This document shows positions 20,452 through 32,278 of a stretch of 64,000 nt of DNA, one piece after another. The stretch's first letter is position 1, and every line of letters begins with the position of its first letter. A program made the position numbers and the translations under genes. The notes below the pieces were generated by a model. The model saw nothing but the letters and a program-made list of their open reading frames with translations, made no database searches and was not told where the DNA came from. This DNA is from Scilla litardierei (lineage: Eukaryota > Streptophyta > Magnoliopsida > Asparagales > Asparagaceae): positions 1 through 64,000 of the forward strand of contig CM061139.1 of the NCBI GenBank assembly GCA_030789695.1. The letters run 5' to 3'.

Positions 20452-23018
20452 TGTAGGAAGATATATGCCCTTGAGGCAATTTATCCTTAGAAACATTTTG
20501 TTCAACATATAAAAGGTACTAATTATCCTAATATAAATTCAATGAATTGTATACTTGGATAATTTCCTTAGACTTAAAGTGAGGTCATTACATATCTGGA
20601 TGTAAATCTCGATTATGGGGAGTGAATGACCGATAGGAACTTAAGTCTTAAAACGTTCATGGTCATAGTTGTGTTGAGAAAAGGATATCGGCACATCGGA
20701 CAGACCCTTGTGTCTTTGTCTTACCCTAAGGGGTAATGATGATCTCATATTCATTTGACCTAGCGAAGTCGGAAACAAGGCACAGGTGCTCATTAGAGAA
20801 TGGGTCCACTAAACAACCCAATGAAGAGTTATTAAATGGTTAAACTTTTACTAAACTGTCATTAATAACTCTATAATGATAATAGGCAAGTTGGTCCTTA
20901 AGACCCAGAGTCTTTGCACGAACCTGTGCATGAATAGTGTCTCTTAGATCTATGATCTAGCTTCGAGGTCAGACCTGCTGAAAGGTCTTAGGTTGGGTGA
21001 CACCTGAAGCATACGAGGTAAGTAAATAACTTAGATGGAATTGTCTCTTCCGTTAAAGGGAAGTTAGTGTCATAGGCTAAGTACGGTTCTTTGTGCTAAA
21101 CCTCAGCCGGGGTACATTGTAAGATGTACAACGTGTATATAACAAAGACCGAAGTATGCTGATCGATGCTGGCTAGTAGGGTTGACGATTTACCATACCC
21201 TAGGACATGCAGGGACATAATTATAATGAAGGGACTAAAACTGTGGTATTCATTACTGACACAGTCAGAGTGATCCCGACGACACTTTTGTCGATGGGTC
21301 AATCATGTAATTATGATACTGAAACAAGAACGACACCTGTTGCTCGTGGTTACTGTCGTCTAGGAGTTACAAGCCCCAACCTGTAGTAGAGTCAGGCTGT
21401 AGGGTCTCACACCGAGTTCGGTTTGCGTCTCATAGTAATAGGAAGAATTTAGGAGGAGTGCACTCGGGTGCACGAGAATAAATGAAGTCACTTAGAGTTA
21501 ATGACATTAAGTCACTCTATATTAAATAGGATTTAAAAGGGTCACATAAGTTTTTGATAATGTAGTAAAATGTTTGTGACTTCGGCATTAGTAGAATGTT
21601 GTATGGGATTGATAAGGGATGTATGCCCTCAATTCATTTGTATTTAATGCAAATAGATTTTAACATTAGAGATATGAATTATTGCATATGATGCAATTGA
21701 AAATAAAATGTATATATTGTAAAATGTTTACAAATATATTTTATAAAGGCATAGAAAAGAAGAGAAATTTTCCATAAAAGTCGGGGAGAAACCGCGCTCA
21801 AATCGGAGTCCAAACGGTTCCAGAAAACCTATTTAAAAGGTGTTTTAAATATGAGAAGAACAAATTCGAGAGATGGCCTTTTTAGGCCCAAAGCCACCAC
21901 CAAAATGGGGCTAGCGGCACCAACCCAAACTGGGCAGGGCACCCAGGCCCGTTTTGGGCCTGGGCGCCCACCCCAGCGGGCGGGGCCCGGCCGCCCGAAT
22001 CGGGCGGGTCAGGCCCGCCCGAAAGGGCGGGCGCTGACCCGCCCGTGCGAGCGCCCAGCCTGCTGGGTGGGGTGCCAGCGAGCGCCCAGATCTGGGTGCC
22101 CAGATCTGAGCAAGTGGGGCCCGCCAGTGGACCCCATCTGCTAGGGTTTTTTTGTTCTTCTTTTGACGGCTGGTTTTCCAAGCTAAAATCAGATTTTTTG
22201 CTAAACTTTGTGACAATGTTTGAGGGGTGTAACGAAGTCGAAATTGAGCACCGTTTGTTTTCATGTGTTCACCGTTCAGTGCTCTTCGAATTGATAGGTT
22301 GTATCAATTACGAAGCTCAACGGTGAGGGAGGAACAATTCGCTAAAGATTGCCTTTGTGAAAGGCAAACTTTAGTTAATTTTTCTCACACCATATCTTTA
22401 GTCCCACATCGGATATGATGAGAAGAGGAGGGGTCGGCCGCCTATATAAATAGGGGCCAATGCTCTCCTTGAAAACTTGCACCAAGGCCTTGAGATTGAG
22501 TAGCTCCAAAAAGTTTTGAGCACGCTAAGTTCGAGGCGAAAAATTATTCTCTCTTCTTTTCTTCCGTTTCCTTCGCTCGCATTCTAGCAAAACGACGAGA
22601 AGGATTTGGATTCGATCCGAAGTCTAAGACGTTAGATCACACTCAAGTGAAATCTTCTTCGACAAGTGGTTGGCCCGGAGGCGCAGTGTCGACTCGCTTC
22701 GAGTGAATCGATTCGGGAGCGCAGAGACGGCTAGCTTGGGGAGCAGATGGCGGTTCGGTACACTTTGACGGTGCAAGTAAAGTTCCATGTATGTAGTTTA
22801 AAAGCTTTCATTTAATTATATTGCAATAGTTTAGATCTATCTTGGGGTGGTCAGATCCACCTCAAGATAGCAGAGATCCTGGCTAGGGTCTTGAATCCTT
22901 AGGTTTTTTTTAAATAGTTTAACGATTCTTTTTCTGCTGCATGTTATTCTGCATCTATCATCCGTCCGCCGTAGGACGGGTATAGAATAACACCCTAAGG
23001 GTCCCTCAAAATCCTTCA
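20452..23018 (+). repeat. Copia-2 5' LTR (long A+B form, 2,567 bp)
   Basis: Starts TGTAGGAAGATATATGCCC and ends AAATCCTTCA. Unit A occupies 20452-21609; unit B starts TGATAAGGGATGTATGCCC at 21610. A GC-rich hairpin cluster at 21950-22110 is followed by the TCCCACATCGG box (22412) and a TATATAAATAGGGG core promoter (22443). The open frames at 21851-22264 fall in the GC-rich cluster and are not genes. Confidence 0.85.
22412..22458 (+). promoter_or_regulatory. Copia-2 LTR promoter (TCCCACATCGG box, TATA)
   Basis: TCCCACATCGGATATG near 22412 and CTATATAAATAGGGG near 22442, in the same spacing as in Copia-1. Confidence 0.75.
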
Positions 23019-23019
23019 G

Positions 23020-23031
23020 TGGTATTAGAGC
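23020..23031 (+). other. Copia-2 primer-binding site
   Basis: TGGTATTAGAGC, a one-base variant of the tRNA-iMet primer site, one base after the LTR end. 23032-24632 is a leader without genes, colinear with the Copia-1 leader, with a TTGAG-CACA-CTCAA hairpin at 24448-24461. Confidence 0.88.
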
Positions 23032-24632
23032 ATTAGGTCTGCATGTGATCTAAGGACTGCAATATTTAAATGATTGTATGCTTTTTTTAAGATACATATG
23101 TTTTTAACTTTATGCGATATTGTTAAAATGAAACCCCTTAATTTGAGATGCTTTAAATAATTATTTTATGTGATAAATTTTTTTAGCATGCAAATTTTAT
23201 GTGATGATTTTAAAATGAATGTTTTTGAAATAAAAATTATGCGATAATTGTTTATGAAACTATTGATTTTTATTAGATAAAAATTTTGGGTTTTAAAATC
23301 ATTCTTATAATTTAAGTGTTAAACTTTAAGATTGCATATTATTATTTATAGGATAAATTTTAATATGTTGTGCATGTTTAATAGTTATTTGATAATTATT
23401 AAATAGTTAAAAACTTTTATGTGATATTTAAGTTGATAATTGCATGCTAATTTATGTGATAAAGTTAGATTGCTTTTTTTTAATGGCCATTCTAATTTCT
23501 TGCAAATTATTTGAAAATTCAAGAAACCCTTTTAGGTTAGCCATTAAAAACTCCTTTAAAATTTATGCGATGAATTTTATAACAACATGCTATGTTTAAT
23601 AAACTGTTACAACTTTTAAATACCTAACTCCTGATTAGTGTAGCCCCTTTGTAACGACGATTATTATTTTAATCGTTATAATAATAATTTCCATTAAAGG
23701 CTACATTGTAAAGTGTTGTACTTTGTATTTAGTAAAATCCTAATAACCATTAGGATAGCACGTTAATACAAATGAAACCTTATAGTTGATAAGGACTTAA
23801 TAAAAGTTATTAACGAATCCTAATAAATTTTGAATTTTAAGGATTCACTAGTTGATAGGATTCACTAGTTCTAATAAAAGCTTTTTAGTAGATGGCACGT
23901 ATATATAAATGATAAGCTTCATTTAGTGGACCATGATCCGGTCAATGTGCTTGGCTAAATTTGTTGGATCACCCTAGCTAGACTGAGAATAAGTGATCCT
24001 GGCTTAGTCAATTCACTGGCCGTGTCCGCTGGACCGCAATGACGTGAATCATGATTATATGACACCCTCAACTATACCTAAGTCTAATACGTTATTAATA
24101 TTTTTCAAGATAAAACATAGCCCTCCTTGTTTTAGAGTTTGGCAACTATAGGATCCATGTTAAAGTTGTTAAGCACACTCAATCTGTGACATGGCAACCT
24201 TATAGAAACCAACTTCTTATTAGATATGCTGTAGTTTAGCCTTGACCCAAACCGTTGTGTCGTGTATACACCGAGCGCCGGTGCAAGTTAATCTAGGCAC
24301 GAAAACAAAGGTCTGACTAGGCTAGTCATTATGATTTGGATAAGCACACTCATGATCATAAGTGGCTAGGGGTAAAATTATATGGGGAGTCATATTTTAT
24401 ATGATTGATAAAGAGTTCATCTACCGACTGCAGAGTCAAACAACTTGTTGAGCACACTCAAGGTTGTGAGACCCAGGGTGGTTGGATCCCTCTCCCACAA
24501 TTTTTTATTATAATAAATTGTTTATTATTATGACTTAAAATTATTTAAAAATAGTGGAAGAATATAGTTTAATAAAAACCTCTTAAACTATACAAGAACA
24601 TATACTAATTCAATGTCTATTAATAATGCAGT

Positions 24633-25500
24633 ATGGAGTCAGGATTAAAATTCATAATCGAGAAGAACATGCTAGATGGGACGAACTTCAAGGACTGGCT
24701 GAGGAACATAAAGCTGGTCCTCTCGCTAGCTGGGATAGGATACATACTCACGGAGGATTCTCTGGAAAGGCCCGACGAGGATGCCACCAACGAGGAGAGG
24801 GAAGCATACAAGCAGTACCAAAGGGATGCAGAGAAGGCCAGGTGCCTTACTCTGGCCTCTATAACCAATAACCTGTAAAGAAAGCACGAACATATGGATG
24901 TTCGAAGCATGCTTTTGAACACAGAGGAATTGTAGCGTTTTAGAGCTGCCAGGTTCGAGGCCACCTGCAACCTTTGGGGAACCAAGATGACGACGGGCCA
25001 TGTGCATGATTATGTTATCAAGATGATCAGGTACATAGAGGATGCACCCAACTAGGATTTTTGTCCTCGAAAATGAAATGAGCGTGGACAAAATCCTTAG
25101 ATCTTTGACCCCTCACTTCAACCCGTTCATTACGAGTTTCATAATGAACAGCACTGAAGTGGATCTTCCTGGTCTCCTGAACATGCTCTGGCACTTCGAG
25201 GAGATCGAGAAGAAGCCAACAGCGTTGGTTGTAGGCTTCGCCCCTTCTCACCAGCCTAAGGGCAACAGGAATAAGAGGTAGACCCCTCAACCTGTGAAAG
25301 AGAAGAAGGGGAAGAAGAACAAAGGGGCGTCGTCGAAATCTAAGCGCTTCCACTGCCACAAGCCGGGTCATTGAAAGAGGAACTGCAAGGTCTGCCTTGC
25401 AGAGAAAAGGGGGCATGGTGATGCCTCTACCTCAGGTACAAATTTTATTTTAGAGCATATAAATTTTAATAAAGCTTTGATACATGGTATGAGATAGCAG
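24633..25500 (+). pseudogene. gag: Copia-2 gag (UBN2-type), broken
   Basis: Copia capsid gene. The start ATG is at 24633 (MESGLKFIIEKNMLDGTNF, then WLRNIKLVLSLAGIGYIL). A stop follows NNL at 24878, then HEHMDVRSMLLNTEEL, another stop, and RFRAARFEATCNLWGTKMT with YVIKMIRYIEDAPN. A further frame (25042-25281) carries SLTPHFNPFITSFIMN. Beyond a stop comes a zinc knuckle read CHKPGH*KRNCK, where tryptophan has become a stop. Typical copia gag length is about 250-300 residues, so the gene is nearly whole but has at least four stops. No protease or pol follows, which makes this a gag-only, non-autonomous element. Confidence 0.85.
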
Positions 25501-26684
25501 TATGATTACTAAGACATCTGTATACTGTCTACAAGTGCTTGAAGCAAAGGATGGAAGAAGTTCCCAACACGGTCGTCATCAGAGTAATCGTTGCTGCTGG
25601 GGCCGTTTAGGGACTTCAGAAGATATCAAGAAGCAGTGGATACTTTTTTATTTTAGATAAATGTATCAATGTTTTATTTTAAAACAATGATTTAGCGATT
25701 GTCACTCAAAGTATCTGTGATGAACAAATTTTTCATTCCGGATGAAATCGTTGATATCTTGGTAATATATGCTCTGGTAGAAATATGATTTGTTGTGAAT
25801 GGATGGTTGCTGTGTTTGGCTATCTGAGTTGTTGAGTATGTTTTTTCCTGAGCTGTCGTAAATGCTTCGGAGTTAATGCGAATAACTGGAGTTGTCAGTA
25901 TTTTTAATTAATCCAAAGTAACGAGTAAGTTCCAGGAGCATATAAATTAGATGTGATCTTAAATATGTGCATAGTTCTTGTTGGACTGCATTTAATGCTT
26001 CAAGTTAGAAGATTAATGCAGTTAAAGGAAATAATAGTGTAGGTAGTTATGATTGAATAGGTCATCATCAAGACTCCTATAGACGGATCTTGATATGACT
26101 TATTCGTCAAATCAACCTGACACTGATACATTCCATTTTAATTAATTCAGCACGAGTGGGCTAGTTATACTTAATAAATATTCTAAATAAGATTTAGAAA
26201 TTTAAGTTGAAGTATTTAACCAGACGGTTCTCGAAGTCAGTGGGAGCGAGCATATTACTTAGTTCCATTTTTAACTAAGTAAAAGTTCCATGTTATAAAA
26301 CCTCTATATGTGACATCAAATCAAAAGTGTTTTGATTATGTCAAAGATATAAAACTTTGGTGTCATTAATATACTAGACATAATTGACACAAGAATAATT
26401 GGTATATAATATAACTGACTTGTAAGAATGATAAACATTACATCAAGTTGTGTACGCTAATTGTTAGCTGTGCAGAAGGAAAATCGTTGGATGAAATCCA
26501 AAGACGGTTTTGAAGAATCACCCATCTATGATCAAATGGTGTATTAATAATAAAACTCCATAAAACTGCATAATAGATACATTTTAGCAGATCCCCTTTA
26601 GGTTTGACATATGAATATCTGTAGTGACTGATATGCTATAGCGGTATGAGATACGAGATAAATAGCCTAAGTGCAAATGGGAGA

Positions 26685-28192
26685 TGTAGGAAGATATATG
26701 CCCTTGAGGCAATATATCCTTAGAAACATCATGTTCAACATATAAATGGTACTAATTATCCTAATATAAATTCAATGAATTATATACTTGGATAATTTCC
26801 TTAGATTTAAAGTGAGGTCATTACATATCTAGAGGTAGATCTCGATTATGGGGAGTGAATGACCGATAGGAACTTAAGTTTTAAAATGTTTATTGTCATA
26901 GATGTGTTGAGAAAAGGATATCGGCACATCGGACAGGCCATTGTGTCTTTGTCTTACCCTAAGAGGTAATGATGATCTCATAGTCATTCGACCTGGCGAA
27001 GTTGGAGACAAGGCATAGGTGCTCATTAGAGAATGAGTCCACTGAACGACCCAATGAAGAGTTATTAAATGGTTAAACTTTAACTAAACTGTCATTAATA
27101 ACTCTATAGTGAAGATATGCAAGTTGGTCCTTAAGACCTGAAGTCTTTATACGAACATGTGCATGAATAGTGTGACTTAGATCTATGATCTAGATTTGAG
27201 GCCAGACCTGCTGAAAGGTCTTAGGTTGGGTGACACCTGAAGCATACGAAGTAAGTAAATGACTTAGAAGTGATTCGTCTCTTCCGTTAAAGGGAAGTTA
27301 GTGTCATAGGCTCAGTACGACTCTTTGTGCTAAACCTCGGCTGGGGTACGTTGAAAGATGTACAACGTGTATATAACAAAGACCGAAGTATGCTGATCAA
27401 TGCTGGCTAGTAGGGCTGACAGTTTACCATACCCTAGGCTATGCAGGGACATAGTTATGACGAAGGGACTTAAACTACGGTATTCGTCACTGACACAGTC
27501 AGAGTGATCCAGACGACACTTTTGTCGAGGGGTCAATCACGTAATTATGATGATGAAACAAGACCGATACATGTTGCTCGTGGTTACTGTCATCTAGGGG
27601 TTACGAGCTCCAACCTGTAGTAGGGTCAGGCCGTAAGGTCTTACACCGAGTTCGGTTTGTGTCTTAGCAATAGGAAGAATTTAGGAGGCATGCACTCGAA
27701 TGCACGAGAATAAATGAAGTCACTAAGAGTTAGTGACATTAATTCGATCTATTTTAAATAGATTTAATAGGGTCACATAAGTTTTTGACAATGTAGCAAA
27801 ATGTTTGCGACTTCAGCATTAGTAGAATGATGTATGGGATTGATGAAGGATGTATGCCCTCAGTTCATTTGTATTTGATGCAAATGGATTTTAACATTAA
27901 AGATATGAATTATTGCATATGATGCAATAGAAAATAAAATGTATATATTGTAGAATATTTACAAATATATTTTATAAAGGCACAGAAACGAAGAGGATTT
28001 TTCCACGAAATTCGGGGAGAAAACCGCGCTCAAATCGGAGTCTAAACGGGTCCAAAAAACTATTTAAAAGGCGTTTTAAATAGGAGAAGAACAAATTTGA
28101 GAGAGTGCCTTTTTAGGCCCAAAGCCAACCCCAAAATGGGGCTAGGGGCACCAGCCCAAACTGGGCTGGGCGCTCATGCCCGTTTTGGGCAT
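26685..28192 (+). repeat. Copia-2 3' LTR, truncated
   Basis: Starts TGTAGGAAGATATATGCCC after the polypurine tract, with unit B from 27841 (TGATGAAGGATGTATGCCC). Compared with the 5' LTR it is about 90% alike by eye and stops at GCCCGTTTTGGGCATCGG. The last ~1,060 bp of the LTR are absent. Unit A includes an AATTCGGTTTGTGTC block and two GTCACT/AGTGAC inverted words near 27718-27745. Confidence 0.85.
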
Positions 28193-29672
28193 CGGCGTCC
28201 AGTAGTCGTTGGTATCGTGTCCATAATCGTTGTGGTACTTGCAGAACTTGATGTCGTCTCTCTTCTCATACTTGGCCTTCTTGGCAGATTCTTGGACCAC
28301 TTCTTCCCGTGAGGTATAAGCGAGGACCTCCGTCTTGGGTGCTCTTGGCCTCGCATAAGTTGGGCGCTCTTTGCTTCGAGGGTTTCTCTCCCTCAGCCTC
28401 TTGTCCCGTGATTCTTGGCGAGGGGTCCCCTAAGTTGGTTTTTCCCGTTTGGTGTCTCCATGGCGGTCGAGGGTGCTTTTCCAGTAGTTTCATTTGGTTC
28501 CTCGGCTTCCTCAGAGAGGATGATCCGATCCGTTATATTGAACATCTCTGTGAGGTTGTTGGGTGGGAATTGATGGAGTGCCCTTCGCAGGTGTTTGTTT
28601 CGCACCGCTTGAGTGAGAGCCGCCAGTTACATCCAGCGTCTCCTCTACCTCAAGCCTTTAGTTGTTGAATCGTTGGACGAAAGCTCGAATTGACTCCTTC
28701 TCATTCTGCTTGAATGTAAAGAGGTGAGAGGACTTCTTCGTGGGACGTCGTCCCAAGACGAATTACTTGTAGAACAAATCAGCCAATTCGTCGAATGACC
28801 TGATGCAGTCATCAGGTAATCCTTCGTACCAGCCTTCTGCCCTCTTGAATAGTGTAGAGTGGAAGGTTCGGCAAAAGTATGTCTCATCGTCCCTGTGAAA
28901 TAGCATCACGTTTAAGTACTTGCAGATGTTCGACCACAGATCTCCTCTGCCATCGTATTCTGGCAAGGCAGGGAGCTTGAACTTCAGGAGAGAGGGTGCA
29001 AAAGTGATGTTATCCTTCAATGGGAAGCACGGATTGGATGAGCAGGGATCTCCCTCCTCTACCTTGCACGAAATTAGCTCCCGAAGATCGGTTTGGGATC
29101 TCATCTCTCCTCTCATATCCACCTGCAAGATTAAGAGGGTTATAACCTGGGGGAGCCCCATCTATTACCTGATCCAGGATGTTGCAGGTCGCTTCCTTAT
29201 AGTTGGAGGGACCGGGTTCTCCCTGGATAACTAAGGCACGGTTGTCAATCCCCCTTTCTCTGTATTGGTGAGGTGTGTGGGTTGTATTATGCGGGCTGAT
29301 CTCTTGCTTATCCGCTTCGGATCTCCTTGATCCCTGAGCAAGGCTGTGCCTCTAGTCGATGTCAGGATTGGGTTTGGAGGAGGTAGTTACTCATTTGTGA
29401 GTGGTTGATCTCCCATGCTTTGGCGTATCATGGTTGCCAGAACACCGATACTCTTGTCGACCCGCTCCGCGAATTGGTCGAATTGCTTCTGGGTCACCTT
29501 AGGTTCCTTGGTGGCCTTCGCAAGTCGCTTTGATGGGGACGTAGAGTTCGAGGCATCCTCCACCAGGACACTGTTTGCTTTTTGTTTCTCCTTCGGACCT
29601 TGGATCGGTCTGATACTGCTGCGTCCAGCTGACATAGCTTTTTGATCGCTTCGGGATGTCATGCTGGTTAAC
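28193..29672 (-). pseudogene. gag: Tat-2 gag, broken
   Basis: Capsid gene of a Tat-type gypsy element in several frames on the minus strand. From the primer site leftward: a start near 29660 with polar N-terminus (PSKRLAKATKEPKVTQKQFDQF), then FKLPALPEYDGRGDLWSNI, MLFHRDDETYFCRTFHSTLF, WYEGLPDDCIRSFDELADLF (capsid core, 29161-28763), RAFVQRFNN and a tail with the knuckle CKYHNDYGHDTNDYW at about 28247-28203. The second cysteine of C-x2-H-x4-H-x4-C is tyrosine. Stops and frameshifts are frequent. The deletion junction with Copia-2 at about 28192 removes the end. The partner array and extra ORF lie beyond Copia-2 at 18979-20446. Confidence 0.85.
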
Positions 29673-29674
29673 GT

Positions 29675-29694
29675 TTCCCACAGACGGCACCAAA
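29675..29694 (-). other. Tat-2 primer-binding site
   Basis: Minus-strand TTTGGTGCCGTCTGTGGGAA, the characteristic Tat-type primer site, immediately upstream of gag. It fixes the element's orientation as reverse. Confidence 0.88.
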
Positions 29695-29926
29695 CTATTA
29701 AGGCCAAAAATGACCGTTATGGTGCCATGATCTTCCCTCTTTAATAGGAGCGAATGTTGCCCATGTTCCCGCTATTTATAAGGCCGCCTTTAATCCCATG
29801 TTTGACTGATGACAGTGCAACAGATGACTGACTGGTGGTCTTTGACCGAGTCGATATCGGGCTTCTCTTGTGGACCTTAACCTCCGTGGGTCGATTCGTC
29901 TCGAGTGCCGGCCCAATGATTCAACA
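29695..29926 (-). repeat. Tat-2 5' LTR (tentative, about 230 bp)
   Basis: From the primer site to a possible start TGTTGAATCATTGGGCC (minus). It includes a TATA box CCTTATAAATAGC (minus, around 29780-29768). The outer edge is uncertain because no second LTR or TSD is in view. Confidence 0.5.
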
Positions 29927-30822
29927 AAAACCCATAAAGAACTCATTCTTGTGTCGGCTTAGTATCCATGGATCACTCTAACCTTAACCCTAAGGCTCCC
30001 CCTTCATCATCGGATCGTCTGGTAGAGGAACCTTTAGTACTTCAACAACCACTGCACTACTACTATGCCACTCCCCGTCCACCTCCTCCAACTACTAGTC
30101 TCTTCGACCCCAAAGGTATTACTACTGCACCTACAACCGCAACCCTACTCAACACAGTTTTCTTCTGCTCCCACGCATATTCGAAATATCTTCGCAAAGT
30201 TCTAATTACTACGCAAATCTATTCTTTATCATGACAGTGGACTGAATTTCAACACCCAGCTCGGATTCATCACTGTCTATAATGGGGTTGGTGAGAGAGC
30301 GCCTCTTCACTCTTTGCCATTGCTCCTCTTGTACGTCGTCGATCACCACCTCAGTGGCAGCCCCAATGAGGGATAAGTGAGTAACTGACATTGCTAAGTC
30401 ACGATGGTGATTAGTATAGTTGAATTGAGGTAACAGAGTCTGAGAGTAGTAGTCGTAGTAACCTGGCATGAAGGGGTTGGGCTTGGTATTAGTAGTTGGT
30501 GTCGTAATTTTATGCTTCGTACAACTGTCATGACTAATTCATACCCAACAAGCCCAGTTCTGATTTGTATCCCACTGTGGTCTTTAACAAATATATCTTA
30601 CTTAATGCATGTATGGCTATCTAATTTTGATCTAGTGTTTTGTTGTAGTCTAGATTTGGTGATTACTTTGTTGGATCAGCACTATGCTGTGTAGAACAAC
30701 AATACTACAACTGAAGGATAGCCGCTCTTTGAGTATGACTTAGTTTATCTATCCATGGACTTCAAGTATGATACCATTCTATAACTTAATTATATCCAAA
30801 CTTTGATGAGTTTGGATTAATT
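29927..30822. other. Unassigned 0.9-kb segment with two open frames
   Basis: A plus frame at 29968-30234 (MDHSNLNPKAPPSSSDRLVE, then YYYATPRPPPPTT) is proline/serine-rich. A minus frame at 30469-30209 (MPGYYDYYSQTLLPQFNYTN, then VVIDDVQEEQWQRVKRRSLT) is Tyr/Asn-rich and then acidic and basic. I do not recognise either. The minus frame loosely recalls the N-terminal region of DNA-binding proteins that accompany plant PIF/Harbinger transposons, but this is weak. They could be exon fragments or transposon scraps. Confidence 0.3.
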
Positions 30823-30823
30823 A

Positions 30824-30915
<92 letters not shown>
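30823..30915. repeat. (TA)n microsatellite, about 46 units
   Basis: Uninterrupted TA run. 30916-31323 next to it holds no gene. It includes the hairpins CCCAGTCAACTTGTGACTGGG (near 31249) and CTGCCACTTAGGAC-AAT-CCTAGGTGGCAG (31278-31306). Confidence 0.95.
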
Positions 30916-30917
<2 letters not shown>

Positions 30918-31323
30918 CATTACCTATCTTTACTCTCCCCACCCCCACACTCACATATCATGATACACACACACACAAAAGAAATAACCCACCCATGCAT
31001 AAAGTGCACGGTGCGGAAAAAAACCGTATGAAAAGGAAGTGGTGCACGCGCAACCGTAAAGGAGAGAGAACGTGGGTGTGTGTGTCGGTAGCGTCGGGGG
31101 TAAAAGGACCTAAAAACAAAGCCCAAATCCCAAAGCCCATAAGAGGGGAAACACGTAAATAAGTGGATTTGCGGGTTTTTTGGGGTTTTGGGTGGAATGG
31201 CAAACACGTAAATAAGAGGAAAGTGGGGGGTTAAATTTTGGGGTTTGTCCCAGTCAACTTGTGACTGGGACAAACCCTGCCACTTAGGACAATCCTAGGT
31301 GGCAGGTCCTCTTTTATAGAATA

Positions 31324-31352
31324 CTAGTCATTACTCGTGCCCATAGGGCACG
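31324..31352 (-). mobile_element. Helitron-type 3' terminus (minus orientation)
   Basis: On the minus strand: CGTGCCC-TAT-GGGCACG hairpin (31352-31336), then AGTAATGA and CTAG, followed by T. A GC-rich hairpin about 10 bp before a CTAG end inserted next to T is the Helitron 3' signature. The body would extend to the right. The 5' TC end was not located. 31353-31665 is AT-rich without a gene. Confidence 0.6.
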
Positions 31353-31665
31353 GTTTATTTAATGGCTGAGTTTTTCCCCTCCAACAAATTTTAAGTTCCC
31401 CAAAATTTCAAGCTTCCCCCCAAATTTAAGTCCCCCCAAAGTTTTGTTTTCAAATACAAATTTTAAAATTTTTAGTTTACAAACCAAATTTCAATTTTCA
31501 AATCTTCCCCACAAATTTCCTCCCAAGTTTTCCACCCAAACTTGTTTGTCCTAGTCATCAAAATTGTCATGTAGGACAAACCTTTTGTCCTAGTAGGACT
31601 CCATTTGAAATCTTCATGAAATATAGAATTGATACATACATACATACATACATATATGTAAATCT

Positions 31666-32028
31666 TCAAATGAGAACATTTCGCACCGTGCGAAAATGTT
31701 TTTAGTTTTATTTTGAAATTTTTATTCAAATTTTCTTTTTTCCACCTTCCATATATGTTGTTATACCCCTCTCAAAAAATAATCGTTGAGAAATAATGTC
31801 ATTTGGCCTTCGATCAAGGCATTTCAACAAATTCGCACGTTTTGAGACCGTTAAATTTGTAACGGGTGGATGGGTACTCTAATGCCCAACGGGTTCACCC
31901 ATTATTTTCCCTGGGGTATATAACTGTATGGATTAAACATCAAAAAAAATTTGAAAAAAAATTCAAAAAAATTAAAAAAACTCTTCGCACGGGTTTTCGC
32001 ATGGGTTTTTCGCAACCGAAGATTACCC
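31666..32028 (+). mobile_element. Microsatellite-flanked element, copy 1 (Micron-like)
   Basis: 363 bp starting TCAAATGAGAACATTTCGC and ending CGCAACCGAAGATTACCC, preceded by a (TACA)n run (31634-31652) and followed by (TA)n/(TATG)n. A second copy is at 39991-40336. It is not internally palindromic except for short words (TTTCGCACCGTGCGAAA). Non-coding. Resembles rice Micron elements in being bounded by microsatellites. Confidence 0.65.
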
Positions 32029-32278
32029 TATATATATGTGTATATATATATGTATATATGTGTGTATATATATCTGTATATTTTTTTTATTTTTTTTTTG
32101 GAAAGTTATCGTGGTACTTTATTAATCAAATATACAAAATACAATAATAGCACATCAAGGCATGTGGTATCGATAGAGAGAGGATAGGGCACAAGCGCCG
32201 TCACTCTCCACTATCAATCCCACATCCTAGATGAAGTTATTCTCAACGATTACAAAGAAAGTAGAGGCAACACAAAAC

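Larger units (their letters stand above)
20452..28192 (+). mobile_element. Copia-2: gag-only Ty1/copia element inside Tat-2
   Basis: 5' LTR 20452-23018, primer site 23020-23031 (TGGTATTAGAGC), leader 23032-24632, broken gag 24633-25500, a non-coding stretch 25500-26670 with copia pol scraps (TTTTAGCAGATCCCC at 26584, the same RNase H end as Copia-1), polypurine tract CAAATGGGAGA (26674-26684), and 3' LTR from 26685. The 3' LTR stops abruptly at about 28192 inside its GC-rich cluster, where Tat-2 gag begins. It therefore lost about 1 kb of LTR by deletion and has no right TSD. The left flank is ACGAC (20447-20451). Confidence 0.82.
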
